This document shows positions 8,608 through 18,965 of a stretch of DNA of 50,881 nucleotides, piece by piece (the stretch's first letter is position 1; each line of letters starts with the position of its first letter). Position numbers and translations under genes: made by a program. The notes under the pieces were generated by a model that did not search any database, was not told where the DNA came from, and worked only from the letters and a program-made list of their open reading frames with translations. This DNA comes from Gammaproteobacteria bacterium. Lineage in GTDB: Bacteria > Pseudomonadota > Gammaproteobacteria > Pseudomonadales > Pseudomonadaceae. Location of the stretch: contig CAJCIO010000053.1 in NCBI GenBank assembly GCA_903970465.1, forward strand, positions 1-50,881. Reading direction: 5' to 3'.

Positions 8608-9141
8608 ATGTCATTGCTCATACGCGACGCCTTGCACGCCGACCTGCCGGCCATTCGCGACATCTATAACGACGCCGTGCTCAACACCACGGCAATCTGG
8701 AACGAACAACCGGTCGACCTCGGCAACCGCCAGGCGTGGTTCAGCGCGCGTCAGGCCCAGGGCTATCCGATACTGGTGGCGATCGACACCCTGAACACCG
8801 TGGTCGGCTACGCTTCATTTGGAGACTGGCGGCCTTTCGAGGGTTTTCGCCACACCGTCGAGCACTCGGTGTATATCCGCGACGACCAGCGCGGCCAGGG
8901 CATCGGTCCGCAGTTGATGAACGCGCTGATCGACCGCGCCAGGACCTGCGATAAACACGTGATGGTGGCTGCCATCGAAAGTGGCAATGCGGCCTCCGTT
9001 CGTTTGCACCACCGCCTGGGTTTCACGATCAACGGGCAAATGCCGCAAGTCGGCACCAAGTTCGGTCGCTGGCTAGACCTGACCTTCATGCAATTGATCC
9101 TCAACCCCGGTGCTCAACCTTCTGCGAGTCCCTCGGAGTAA
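8608..9141 (+). CDS. GNAT N-acetyltransferase, phosphinothricin/methionine sulfoximine type
   Basis: The 177-residue protein shows the GNAT fold: the RDALHADLPAIRDIYNDAV helix, VVGYASFGDWRPFEGFRHTVEHSVYI strands, and the acetyl-CoA loop RDDQRGQGIGPQLM, ending with a VGTKFGRWLDLTFMQL tail. This tail and the ASFGDWRPFEGFRHTVEHS pattern are characteristic of phosphinothricin and methionine sulfoximine acetyltransferases. I recall a homologous gene in the same place between ureA and ureB in P. aeruginosa, so the position is conserved rather than accidental. It is likely co-expressed with urease under nitrogen limitation. Its natural substrate may be a glutamine synthetase inhibitor or an amino acid; that is inference. 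Confidence 0.88.
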   Translation: MSLLIRDALHADLPAIRDIYNDAVLNTTAIWNEQPVDLGNRQAWFSARQAQGYPILVAIDTLNTVVGYASFGDWRPFEGFRHTVEHSVYIRDDQRGQGIGPQLMNALIDRARTCDKHVMVAAIESGNAASVRLHHRLGFTINGQMPQVGTKFGRWLDLTFMQLILNPGAQPSASPSE

Positions 9142-9145
9142 GTCC

Positions 9146-9682
9146 ATGAATGCTGCCCAGTTGCGTCGCGTTACCGTTGAAGGCTTTGCTCACTATCAGC
9201 AGGGCCTGTACGAATTGCTCGAAGACGCGGTGCGACAAGGCGCGTCCATCGGCTTTCTGGATGATTTCGACCGGGCCCAGGGCATGGCTTACCTGAGCGA
9301 ACTCAAAGGCCAGCTCGAAAGCGCTGAGCGCCTGCTGTGGGTGGTGGTGCACAACGAACGAGTGCTGGCCAGCGTGCAACTGGCGCCCTGCCACAAAGCC
9401 AACGGCCGCCACCGTGCCGAGGTGCAAAAACTGCTGGTGCACATCGACTTCCAACGCCACGGCCTGGCGACTCAGTTGATGAATGGCGCCGAACTCGTCG
9501 CCCGGCAGAAAGGCCTTGGCCTGTTGTTCCTCGACACCGAAGCGCGCTCCCCCGCCGAAGCCTTCTACAAGGCAGCCGGATACACCCGCGTCGGCGAGAT
9601 CCCCGACTATGCGGGGCGCCCGGACGGCACCCTGATCAATACCGCCCTCTATTACAAACTTCTTCAAGGATTGCCCGCATGA
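9146..9682 (+). CDS. GNAT family N-acetyltransferase
   Basis: The 178-residue protein is a second GNAT enzyme inside the urease operon. The acetyl-CoA loop is [15 protein letters not shown], followed by [42 protein letters not shown], a typical C-terminal half. It is not a recent copy of the preceding GNAT: the substrate-side halves share no clear pattern. The start at 9146 follows GGAGTAAG; the frame is open upstream to 9110 within the preceding gene. The stop overlaps the ureB ATG by 4 bp, implying translational coupling to urease. Substrate unknown. Confidence 0.82.
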   Translation: MNAAQLRRVTVEGFAHYQQGLYELLEDAVRQGASIGFLDDFDRAQGMAYLSELKGQLESAERLLWVVVHNERVLASVQLAPCHKANGRHRAEVQKLLVHIDFQRHGLATQLMNGAELVARQKGLGLLFLDTEARSPAEAFYKAAGYTRVGEIPDYAGRPDGTLINTALYYKLLQGLPA

Positions 9683-9984
9683 TTCCTGGCGAATACCAGA
9701 TCCAGCCCGGCGACATCGAACTCAACGTCGGCCGCCGCACCCTCAGTCTGAGCGTTGCCAATAGCGGCGACCGTCCGATCCAGGTGGGCTCGCACTACCA
9801 TTTTTTCGAAACCAACGATGCCCTGACCTTCGACCGCGCTGCCACCCGCGGCATGCGCCTGAACATCCCCGCCGGCACCGCCGTGCGCTTCGAGCCAGGC
9901 CAGAGCCGCGAAGTGGAACTGGTCGACCTGGCCGGGCTGCGCAAGGTGTATGGCTTTGCCGGACGGATCATGGGCAGCCTTTAG
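9679..9984 (+). CDS. ureB: Urease beta subunit UreB
   Basis: The 101-residue structural subunit begins [19 protein letters not shown] and contains [21 protein letters not shown] and [19 protein letters not shown], all standard UreB features. The ATG at 9679 overlaps the stop of the acetyltransferase gene (ATGA). A 120-bp gap with an AGCTGCA-type inverted repeat separates it from ureC. Confidence 0.96.
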   Translation: MIPGEYQIQPGDIELNVGRRTLSLSVANSGDRPIQVGSHYHFFETNDALTFDRAATRGMRLNIPAGTAVRFEPGQSREVELVDLAGLRKVYGFAGRIMGSL

Positions 9985-10084
9985 GAGCAGCTTCGAGCTG
10001 CAAGCTGCAAGAAACAGCGGTTTGCCGATGCTCACACATTTTGCTTTTACTTGAAGCTTGCAGCTAAAAGCTTGCAGCTGCTTC
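9985..10084. repeat. AGCTGCA-type inverted repeat between ureB and ureC
   Basis: The left arm is GAGCAGCTTCGAGCTGCAAG and following bases (9985-10011); the right arm is CTTGAAGCTTGCAGCTAAAA plus GCTTGCAGCTGCTTC (10050-10084). The right half resembles that of the element at 6443-6558, including a shared TTTGCT-x-TTACTTG-x-AGCTTGCAGCTAA-x-AGC string. It ends a few bases before the ureC Shine-Dalgarno, so its folding could affect ureC translation. Confidence 0.85.
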
Positions 10085-10103
10085 AAAGCTGAGGAACGAA
10101 GAT

Positions 10104-11804
<1,701 letters not shown>

Positions 11805-11812
11805 CCGCCACA

Positions 11813-11845
11813 GGTGCCTGGCAGGCAGCGTGCCTGCCAGGCGCC
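11813..11845 (+). terminator. Hairpin after ureC
   Basis: A 15-bp stem (GGTGCCTGGCAGGCA with its near-complement TGCCTGCCAGGCGCC, one G-U pair) closes a 3-nt loop nine bases after the ureC stop. It is not followed by a T run but by GATAATTATC, itself a perfect 10-bp palindrome. It is a likely transcription end or RNA 3' stabiliser for the urt-ure operon. Confidence 0.6.
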
Positions 11846-11924
11846 GATAATTATCTACGCCATCCCCTGCCACGCCTCTCCCTACCCTCGCTGACTCCAA
11901 GACATCATATTCAAGGAGACAGTC

Positions 11925-14543
11925 ATGTCCGACGCCACGCCCCTCGTAGAAGCCCCAGAAACACCTGAACTGACACTCGCGGCCCTCAACCGCGCCGTTA
12001 CCGATTTCTATACCGCCTTTCCAGATGTCAATGAATGCGCGCGCAAGGAGGCCGCCCGCCTGCTCAAGGTACACACCGGCCGTGATCTGGACCCTGACAC
12101 CATCTATTGGCACCGGTTTTCCAACGCCATCAGCAACGCCAGTACCTTTACCGGCTGGGAGCACTACGGTGTGCCCGACAAGTCCCTGACGATGACTGAA
12201 CTGACTCAGCGCCGCTTCGACGTCAACGATCAAATCAATGCCATCGACCTGGACACCATGAGCGGTTTTTACACCCAGGACAGTACTGCCGGGTCCTTTG
12301 ACCAGCGCAACGAGTTGGCACTGGCCCCGCTGACGATCATGAATGCCTTGTGGGATACCAACTTCGCCGAGTCCTACAAGGCTCAGTTGGACGCCTTCTG
12401 GACGGCCCAGGCCGAGCAAGGGCGAATGGTCGCCAAAGCACTGTGTATCAGTCACGCCTTTCAGGCCATGCGTCACAACGTGCTCACTCAAAAAGTCTTC
12501 AAACAGTTCATCTACACCCTGGCAGGCCCGGTGCGAATCCCGCCCGCCGTTGGCCAATTGAATCGGCTCTACGCGACACACGCCTTTGCCGAGGTGTACA
12601 GCCTGACACTGGGCGGCATAGCGGCGACGGACATCGTGCGGGTCACGAATAACCAAGGGCAGCAAACACTCTTTTTGCCGCCTCAGTGGTTTCAGACCTT
12701 TCATTCCGAGCGGGAAGTCTACAACTGGATAAGCGTCGAGGCCGCCAACCCGGAGCGGCGCGAACAACTGCTCTCGCATTTCGACGCGCACCATCAAGCC
12801 GATTCCTCGACGCTCGATACTCTGAATGCAACCCTGGATCAGATCCAGCGAACGCCTTGGGTCCAAGGACAAACACTACTCAACGCCAATAGCGAACGCA
12901 TCAAGCAGGATGTCTTCAGCTATCTCATGAGCAAACTTCGCACCCGTCTTGAACACGAAGCGCACATCATGCTGACGTCCAACTGGGACCTGCGCAAAAA
13001 ACTGTTCCTGGTCAATCTCAGCGCATTCGTGCGCGTCACTGCCGGGCTTGCCCCCGGCGATCAGCTCGTGGCCGGCGTCGTGGCCGGCGCGACGGCCATC
13101 AGCCTCGGAGCCCACACCGCCGTGGCGCTGCATGGCGACACCCATAAGGAGCGCACCCAGGCTGGCGTGGCGGCAGCACTCGATGCGATTTCGCTGCTGT
13201 TCAGCCTCCCTATGCTCAAGGGCAGCGGCAAGAGCATCCTCAACGATTTTGCCGACCTGGCCGAGGAAACCCCGGCGGCCATCGAGACCAGCTCGTCCCT
13301 GTCGTATGCCGTCGACGTTGACCTGACCTCCCTGCCCACCGAAATCGGTGGCGACGGCGGCCTGTTTTACATTAGCGGTGCAAAACGCTACATAAAACTC
13401 AACAAGCAGGTCTATGAGGTGCAATTCATCGAAGTACTGGATCGCTGGGTGGTCATCAATCCACAGACACCTGGCAACCTCGTCGGCGCCTGGCCCGTGG
13501 AGACGAACTGGCGAGGCGCGTGGGAGCCCTATACCGGCGAAGCACTCGGGCCGCTGGACCTTGAAACGGACGAACTGCTGGACAGCGCCCGGGTGACGCC
13601 GCAATTGGCCGAAGCGCATCGGCTGAATGAACAGTTAAGCCCCTACGAAACCTCTGCCAGGTATGTAGAGCTGACAGCGACCCTTATCGGCCGTGACAGC
13701 GAAAGCCTGATGAGCACCGAGTTGGATGACACCTTCACGTTCGCAAAACAAGAGTTGCTGACCGCGCGCAACGAGCTGGCCGCCCATGCTCGAACCTTCT
13801 TCAGCCTGCCCCGGACACCCCGCACGGTAACGATCCCGAACGTCAGCGCGTCGACCACTCCGGACGTCTTTTTCGAAAACGTTTATGACAATGCCTTTGG
13901 GATGGTACTTGGCGAGGTCAATGACTCGGTTGGCAGCAAGAAACTGCTGATCAAATACATGGCCAAGCTCAAGTCATTGGGTGTGCACACCCTGTACACC
14001 GACTTTCTGGTCAAGGAACTGCATCAGGGCTGGGTCGATCACTTTATCTCTACGGGCCTGATGCCCCATGACTTGTTCAAATACCTTGAGCAACTGACTC
14101 ACCAGTCGCTTATCGCCAAATACACCCCACTGGAGCTGCTTCGCACGGCGCGCCTGCAAGGGGTCAAGGTCAAGGCGCTCGATTGCGCCGCCGCCCACCA
14201 GGTGCACGGACTCAACCCGGCAGAAGCCGGTATCGGTCAAAAAATGCGCATCTATTACGCGGCCCAACGTATTCGCGCGCGTCAAGCCGCTCGCCCGGAA
14301 AGTGGCTGGATCGCCTTGGTGGATCAGACCCGGGTCAGCACGTTCGAAGAGATACCCGGCCTGGCCGATTTGACCGATACCCTGGGTGTGAGGATCAAGG
14401 ACGCGCCTCGTAATACGGAGTTGAATATCAGCCCCGACCTCGGCCAGCGCTTGACGGCGCGACGCGGCAGCCTGAAATCCGATCTGAAAATCGAGATCGG
14501 TACCTTGCCGGAAACGCCGGACCCGCAAATCATCGGACGTTAA
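11925..14543 (+). CDS. Dermonecrotic-toxin-like protein (DUF6543 type) with degenerate TIKI/ChaN-like domain
   Basis: The 872-residue protein starts after a strong AAGGAG site. Residues 1-330 match the pattern I know from Pseudomonas DUF6543 (dermonecrotic toxin N-terminal) proteins: TIYWHRFSNA, STFTGWEHYG, SLTMTELTQRRF, GFYTQDS. Hydrophobic segments at about 361-433 suggest membrane insertion or translocation. The C-terminal part (about 655-815) resembles a TIKI/ChaN/EreA-like domain: a VLGEVND turn, KLKSLGVHTLYTDFLVKELH, RLQGVKVKALDCA, and IALVDQTRVSTFEEIPGLADL. Related proteins, as I recall, have GESH and GNSH at the two turns; here they read GEVN (663-666) and DQTR (800-803), so both metal-binding histidines are missing. 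No secretion signal and no neighbouring immunity gene are seen. Role unknown; host- or competitor-directed effector is inference. Confidence 0.7.
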   Translation: MSDATPLVEAPETPELTLAALNRAVTDFYTAFPDVNECARKEAARLLKVHTGRDLDPDTIYWHRFSNAISNASTFTGWEHYGVPDKSLTMTELTQRRFDVNDQINAIDLDTMSGFYTQDSTAGSFDQRNELALAPLTIMNALWDTNFAESYKAQLDAFWTAQAEQGRMVAKALCISHAFQAMRHNVLTQKVFKQFIYTLAGPVRIPPAVGQLNRLYATHAFAEVYSLTLGGIAATDIVRVTNNQGQQTLFLPPQWFQTFHSEREVYNWISVEAANPERREQLLSHFDAHHQADSSTLDTLNATLDQIQRTPWVQGQTLLNANSERIKQDVFSYLMSKLRTRLEHEAHIMLTSNWDLRKKLFLVNLSAFVRVTAGLAPGDQLVAGVVAGATAISLGAHTAVALHGDTHKERTQAGVAAALDAISLLFSLPMLKGSGKSILNDFADLAEETPAAIETSSSLSYAVDVDLTSLPTEIGGDGGLFYISGAKRYIKLNKQVYEVQFIEVLDRWVVINPQTPGNLVGAWPVETNWRGAWEPYTGEALGPLDLETDELLDSARVTPQLAEAHRLNEQLSPYETSARYVELTATLIGRDSESLMSTELDDTFTFAKQELLTARNELAAHARTFFSLPRTPRTVTIPNVSASTTPDVFFENVYDNAFGMVLGEVNDSVGSKKLLIKYMAKLKSLGVHTLYTDFLVKELHQGWVDHFISTGLMPHDLFKYLEQLTHQSLIAKYTPLELLRTARLQGVKVKALDCAAAHQVHGLNPAEAGIGQKMRIYYAAQRIRARQAARPESGWIALVDQTRVSTFEEIPGLADLTDTLGVRIKDAPRNTELNISPDLGQRLTARRGSLKSDLKIEIGTLPETPDPQIIGR

Positions 14544-14605
14544 CGCCCGTGCCCGTTTGCCGTGCGGACGCTTGGCAGGTCACGCGGCATGCATCATCCG
14601 CATCA

Positions 14606-14630
14606 AGCCGCTGGAGGTGCTCCAGCGGCT
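14606..14630. terminator. Hairpin between the DUF6543 gene and cbpA
   Basis: AGCCGCTGGAG and CTCCAGCGGCT form a perfect 11-bp stem with a GTG loop in a convergent gap. A second, smaller dyad (GATCAGG, 4 nt, CCTGATC) is at 14669-14686, nearer cbpA. Neither has a clear T run, so they may act as bidirectional ends or 3' protectors. Confidence 0.5.
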
Positions 14631-14703
14631 CGGGGGTTGCCTCAGGACCCCGTCCCGACCCGAAGAGAGATCAGGCGTTCCTGATCAAGCCAGAGGCGCC
14701 GGA

Positions 14704-15663
14704 TCAGCGACTCCAGTTCGCCCGCGGATCGAACTCGCTGTTTTTCGCCAACGACTCCCACAATGCTTGCGCCTCGGCGTCGTTGTGGGTCGGCATGACC
14801 ACCTTGATCTGCGCAAACAGATCACCGCGCTGGCCCTGCTTGTTCAACAGACCATTGCCCTTGACCCGCAGCCGCTGGCCGTTCTGGCTATCCGGGCGGA
14901 TGGTCAGGTTGATGCGCCCGGTCAGGGTCGGCACTGCCACCTTGGTGCCCAGCGCCACCTCCCAGGGCGCCAATGGCACCTGCAGAATCAGGTCGTCGCC
15001 ATCCACCTCGAAAAACGGGTGTTTCTCGAAGTTGATGGTCAGGTACAGGTCACCCGTGGCCCCGCCGCCGATACCCGGCGCACCCTGGCCCTTGAGGCGA
15101 ATGCGCTCGCCGTCAGCCACCCCGGCCGGGATCTTGACGTTGAGGCTCTTCAGCGAATCCGCCACGCGCTGTCCGGCTGCATTGTGCTGCGGCACCTTGA
15201 AGCTGATTTTCTTCGACTCGGTGGCCAGGGTTTCTTCCAGCGACACCGGCAACTCCATCTGCACATCCTGGCCATCACGACCACGGCTGCGCCCTTGGCC
15301 GCTGCCGAACGGATTGCCGCCCGGCCGACCACCGCCGGAACCACCGAAAATGGAGCTGAAGAAGTCGGAGAAATCCGCGCCCTCGTCGAAACCGCCACCG
15401 CCGCGACCCTGCCAGCCCGGCGGGCCCTGGAACGGCCGGCCATGCTGACCGTATTTACGCAACTCGTCGTATTCGGCGCGTTTCTCCGCGTTGCTCAAGG
15501 CCTCATAGGCCTCGGAAGCTTCCTTGAACTTGTCCTCGGCACCCGCCTCTTTGCTGACGTCGGGATGATACTTACGCGCCAACTTGCGGTAAGCGGACTT
15601 GATCTCTTTCTCATCCGCCGTCGGCTCTACGCCGAGGATCTTGTAGTAGTCTTTGAAATCCAT
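14704..15663 (-). CDS. cbpA: Curved-DNA-binding protein CbpA, DnaJ-class co-chaperone
   Basis: The 319-residue protein starts with a J domain (1-70) with the HPD motif at 33-35 (YHPDVS). A glycine/phenylalanine-rich linker follows at about 78-130 ([28 protein letters not shown]), then a DnaJ C-terminal substrate-binding region. The cysteine-rich zinc finger of DnaJ is absent, as in CbpA. It stimulates DnaK ATPase and can bind DNA in stationary phase. No cbpM gene is seen downstream where it often lies; only about 160 bp of non-coding sequence remains. The neighbouring divergent gene is an Hsp70-like protein, 270 bp away. Confidence 0.92.
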   Translation of the reverse strand: MDFKDYYKILGVEPTADEKEIKSAYRKLARKYHPDVSKEAGAEDKFKEASEAYEALSNAEKRAEYDELRKYGQHGRPFQGPPGWQGRGGGGFDEGADFSDFFSSIFGGSGGGRPGGNPFGSGQGRSRGRDGQDVQMELPVSLEETLATESKKISFKVPQHNAAGQRVADSLKSLNVKIPAGVADGERIRLKGQGAPGIGGGATGDLYLTINFEKHPFFEVDGDDLILQVPLAPWEVALGTKVAVPTLTGRINLTIRPDSQNGQRLRVKGNGLLNKQGQRGDLFAQIKVVMPTHNDAEAQALWESLAKNSEFDPRANWSR

Positions 15664-15933
15664 TGGGGGTAACCACCTTCGTTTACCGGGGTCGCGGCGC
15701 CAGCGCTCGATGTGTGAGACGCGACGCGCGATGGAAGTTTATCGGCCCTGCAGGGGCGTGAATGAATACGCCTGTGCGAAAAGAATCCCGCAGGCCGGAT
15801 CGATAAGACTAAATTGGGGGTCGTTGATGCGCTTTCAAGGCACCGGGCGGGTAAATAACGGATATTCGGCCTTCGATTCTGTCAACGACTGGCATACACT
15901 GCGCGGCCGTTTTTTACCGGAACCCTCGACAAC

Positions 15934-17205
15934 ATGAAAAACGCATCCCCGGCCCGTGCCTGCGGCATCGACTTCGGCACCTCCAACTCCACCGTCGGCT
16001 GGCATCGCCCTGGCGAGGAGTCGCTGATTGCGCTGGAGGACGGCAAGATCACCCTGCCGTCCGTGGTTTTTTTCAATCTCGAGGAGCGCCGACCCGCCTA
16101 TGGCCGCATGGCGCTGCACGAATACCTCGAAGGCTATGAAGGGCGTCTGATGCGCTCGCTCAAGAGCCTGCTGGGCTCCAAGCTGATCAAGCACGACACC
16201 AGCGTGCTGGGCACCGCCCTGCCGTTCAAGGACCTGTTGGGGATGTTCATCGGCGAACTTAAGAAGCGCGCCGAAACCAACGCCGGCCGCCCGTTCGACT
16301 CAGTGGTACTGGGCCGCCCGGTGCATTTCGTCGACGATGATTCGCTTGCCGACCAGGAGGCAGAGGACCCCCTGGCCGAAGTGGCGCGCAAGATCGGCTT
16401 CAGCGAGGTCTCGTTCCAGTACGAGCCGATCGCTGCGGCCTTCGACTACGAGTCGACCATCGAGCGCGAAGAACTGGTGCTGATCGTCGACATCGGCGGG
16501 GGTACCTCGGACTTCTCTCTGGTGCGCCTGAGCCCGGAGCGCCGCGACCACGATGACCGCCAGAGCGACATCCTCGCCACCGGAGGCGTGCACATTGGCG
16601 GTACCGACTTCGACAAGCAACTGAGCCTGCAAGGCGTGATGCCGCTGTTCGGCTACGGCAGCCGCATGAAAAGCGGTGCGTTCATGCCCACCAGCCTGCA
16701 CCTCAATCTGGCCACCTGGCACACCATCAACTCGGTGTACTCGCAAAAATCGCAACAGGCGCTGGGCAGCATGCGCTACGACATCCAGGACACCGATGGC
16801 ATCGACCGTCTGTTCAAGCTGATCGAGCAGCGTGCCGGGCACTGGCTGGCGATGGAAGTGGAAGAAACCAAGATCCAGCTGACCGACCGCGACCAGCGCC
16901 TGGTCGCCCTCGATCGTATCCAGCCGGAGCTAAGCGTCGAACTCACGCGAGCGCTGTTCGAGCAGTCGATCAACGGCTTGCTGGAGCGAGTGCGCGGCAG
17001 TGTCACCAGCCTGCTGGATAAAGCCGGCGTGCGAGTGGACCAAGTGGATACGGTGTTCTTCACCGGTGGTTCGAGCGGGATTCCGGCGCTGCGCCAGAGC
17101 GTCTCGGCGATGCTGCCCAATGCACGGCATGTGGAAGGCAACATCTTTGGCAGCATCGGCAGCGGTCTGGCGATCGAAGCGCGCAAACGTTATGGGGACA
17201 TGTAA
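15934..17205 (+). CDS. yegD: Hsp70-like ATPase, YegD type
   Basis: The 423-residue protein has the actin/Hsp70 ATPase signatures: phosphate-1 GIDFGTSNSTVGW (about residues 11-23), phosphate-2 LIVDIGGGTSDFSLV, and the adenosine motif VFFTGGSSGIPAL. It stops after the nucleotide-binding domain, with no substrate-binding domain; this is the usual YegD architecture and not a truncation. It is divergent from cbpA, whose J domain could in principle serve it, though that is inference. A perfect hairpin follows the stop. Confidence 0.88.
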   Translation: MKNASPARACGIDFGTSNSTVGWHRPGEESLIALEDGKITLPSVVFFNLEERRPAYGRMALHEYLEGYEGRLMRSLKSLLGSKLIKHDTSVLGTALPFKDLLGMFIGELKKRAETNAGRPFDSVVLGRPVHFVDDDSLADQEAEDPLAEVARKIGFSEVSFQYEPIAAAFDYESTIEREELVLIVDIGGGTSDFSLVRLSPERRDHDDRQSDILATGGVHIGGTDFDKQLSLQGVMPLFGYGSRMKSGAFMPTSLHLNLATWHTINSVYSQKSQQALGSMRYDIQDTDGIDRLFKLIEQRAGHWLAMEVEETKIQLTDRDQRLVALDRIQPELSVELTRALFEQSINGLLERVRGSVTSLLDKAGVRVDQVDTVFFTGGSSGIPALRQSVSAMLPNARHVEGNIFGSIGSGLAIEARKRYGDM

Positions 17206-17217
17206 GGCTTTGCCTCC

Positions 17218-17249
17218 CTGTGGCGAGGGAGCTTGTCCCCTCGCCACAG
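17218..17249. repeat. Perfect inverted repeat between yegD and the permease gene
   Basis: CTGTGGCGAGGG and CCCTCGCCACAG form a perfect 12-bp stem with an 8-nt loop (AGCTTGTC). The gene pair is convergent, so it could end both transcripts. The sequence resembles a dispersed Pseudomonas repeat of the type CTGTGGCGAGGGAGCTTG and differs from the GAGCGGGC REP family in this window. Confidence 0.75.
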
Positions 17250-17274
17250 AGCAAGACGCAGGCGGTGCAATGCC

Positions 17275-18285
17275 TTACACCAACCCCTGCAACCGCAGCT
17301 CGCTCTTGAGATACGCGTAATAGATCGGCCCCGCCACCACCCCAGGTAGCCCGAAAGCGGCCTCGAATACCAGCATCGCCAACAGCAGTTCCCACGCCTT
17401 GGCGCTGATCTGCCCGCCGACGATCCGCGCGTTGAGGAAGTACTCGACCTTGTGGATCACGATCAGATACCCCAGCGCTGCCACTGCCACCCAGATCGAC
17501 AACGACAGGCCGACGATCGTGATCAGCGCGTTGGACATCAGGTTGCCGATCACCGGCAGCAGCCCCAGCAGGAACGTCAACACGATCAGAGTCTTGGTCA
17601 GCGGCAACTTGATCCCGCACAGCGGCAGCACGACCGCCAGGAAGATCGCGGTAAATGCGGTGTTGAGCAGCGAGATCTTGATCTGCGCGAAGACGATATT
17701 GCGAAACGCCTGGACCAACAGCGAGAGGCGGTCGAACAGCGCGGCGGACAACGGCTTGCGTTGAGTCGGATCGGGCAGATTCTGCAAAGCGACGATGGCA
17801 CCCAGAACCATGCCGATCAGCAAGGTCACGAAAGTGTGGGCAGCGTCCTTGCCCATCAACTGCAGATCGGTGAGATGCTTGCCCAGCCAGCTGCTGATGG
17901 CTATGCGGAACTCGGCGGCACTGGCCGGCAGGTAGGCATCGATGAACGGCGGCAACTGGCTGCGTGCACGATCGACCACGCCCATGAATTTATCCAGCGA
18001 AGCACCGGGGTTTTCGGCCTCGTGCAGCACAAAACTGATGATGCCGGCGAAAATCAGCGCGAGCACGCTGACCACCAAAGTGCCCAGTAACGCGACCGCC
18101 AGCCAGCGTGCGCGGCGCCCGGCGATCAGGCGTTGCAGTTGCGGAGTCAGCATGTTGACCAGTTCAAACACCAGCAACCCGGCCAGCAGGCTTGGCAACA
18201 AGCGCAACGGGAGCACCAGATACAGCCCACCCATGACAATGACTAGGCTGGCCAACAATACGTGACGCTGGGAAAACGTTGGCAT
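17275..18285 (-). CDS. AI-2E/PerM family permease
   Basis: The 336-residue integral membrane protein begins with two hydrophobic segments (LLASLVIVMGGLYLVLPLRLL, LLAGLLVFELVNML). More follow, with the C-terminal pattern LLGLLPVIGNLMSNALITIVGLSLSIWVAVAALGYLIVIHKVEYFLNARIVGGQ that defines the AI-2E transporter (UPF0118/PerM) family. Members export small molecules or ions, including AI-2 (TqsA) and sodium/protons; substrate cannot be read from sequence. It appears to be a single gene between a convergent hairpin and an upstream REP doublet. Confidence 0.82.
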   Translation of the reverse strand: MPTFSQRHVLLASLVIVMGGLYLVLPLRLLPSLLAGLLVFELVNMLTPQLQRLIAGRRARWLAVALLGTLVVSVLALIFAGIISFVLHEAENPGASLDKFMGVVDRARSQLPPFIDAYLPASAAEFRIAISSWLGKHLTDLQLMGKDAAHTFVTLLIGMVLGAIVALQNLPDPTQRKPLSAALFDRLSLLVQAFRNIVFAQIKISLLNTAFTAIFLAVVLPLCGIKLPLTKTLIVLTFLLGLLPVIGNLMSNALITIVGLSLSIWVAVAALGYLIVIHKVEYFLNARIVGGQISAKAWELLLAMLVFEAAFGLPGVVAGPIYYAYLKSELRLQGLV

Positions 18286-18372
18286 ACAGCCTCAAGACAA
18301 ACGGCGTGAAGGGATGGGCAGTCTGCCAGCCTTCGCGCTGTAGAGCCAGTGGGTACAGCGTTGCCAGACGAG

Positions 18373-18447
18373 CCCCTTCGCGGGCAAGCCTCGCACCCAC
18401 AGAGTCGGGTCATACATCTGTGGGTGCGAGGGGTGTCCGCGAAGGCG
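18373..18447. repeat. REP doublet upstream of the permease gene
   Basis: CCCCTTCGCGGGCAAGCCTC (from 18373) faces CTGTGGGTGCGAGGGGTGTC (from 18418), which runs on to CGCGAAGGCG at 18447. It is the same family as at 8177, between two minus-strand genes, just downstream of psiF. Confidence 0.85.
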
Positions 18448-18479
18448 TCAGTCAGTCATGCCCAGCGTTATCGAAACGA

Positions 18480-18770
18480 TCACTTCTTCTTCAAACACCC
18501 ACTCATGAACGTCTTGCGCGCATCCCCCTTCAGTGCCTGAGTGGTCGCGTCCGCGTTGCAGGTCTTCATCTTGTCCTGCTGGGTCGCGGCCGGTGCGGGC
18601 GCGGCTTTCAGGCAATTGCTCATGAAGCTTTTGCGCTCATCGCCCTTGAGGGTCTTGGCGCTGGCATCGGCATTACAGGTCTTCATTTTCTCCTGCTGCG
18701 CGGTCGCGGCGAATGCCTGCGAACCCATTAAAAACCCCGCCAAGATCAATGCGACATACGAACATTTCAT
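18480..18770 (-). CDS. psiF: PsiF family protein with two tandem repeats
   Basis: The 96-residue protein has a signal peptide (YVALILAGFLMGSQAFA) and two near-identical PsiF repeats, KMKTCNADASAKTLKGDERK and KMKTCNADATTQALKGDARK. Each ends in a CLK motif, so each carries two cysteines. PsiF was named as phosphate-starvation-inducible in E. coli; its function is unknown. The start at 18770 follows AAGGAG; a longer frame upstream lacks a signal peptide at its N-terminus. Confidence 0.88.
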   Translation of the reverse strand: MKCSYVALILAGFLMGSQAFAATAQQEKMKTCNADASAKTLKGDERKSFMSNCLKAAPAPAATQQDKMKTCNADATTQALKGDARKTFMSGCLKKK

Positions 18771-18965
18771 GGAGTGGTCTCCTTGTGGCACGGCGAATCG
18801 CGCACCCTCAGCCTCGAGTGTAGACAAACTCGCTTACAAATCTCCTTCGCGGACACACTTGGCGCGCCAGTCTTTAACCCGGCGCAAGATTTTTCGAACT
18901 CTGGCGGCGCGCCGTGGCCCTACATATTACATGGCCACTATCGGCCCAGCGTAGGAGCGTCCTTT

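Noticed and set aside
14549..14703. Remnant of cbpM downstream of cbpA
   Set aside because: A short frame ([19 protein letters not shown]) is open in the cbpA antisense-adjacent gap, but it has no start and too little sequence to assign.
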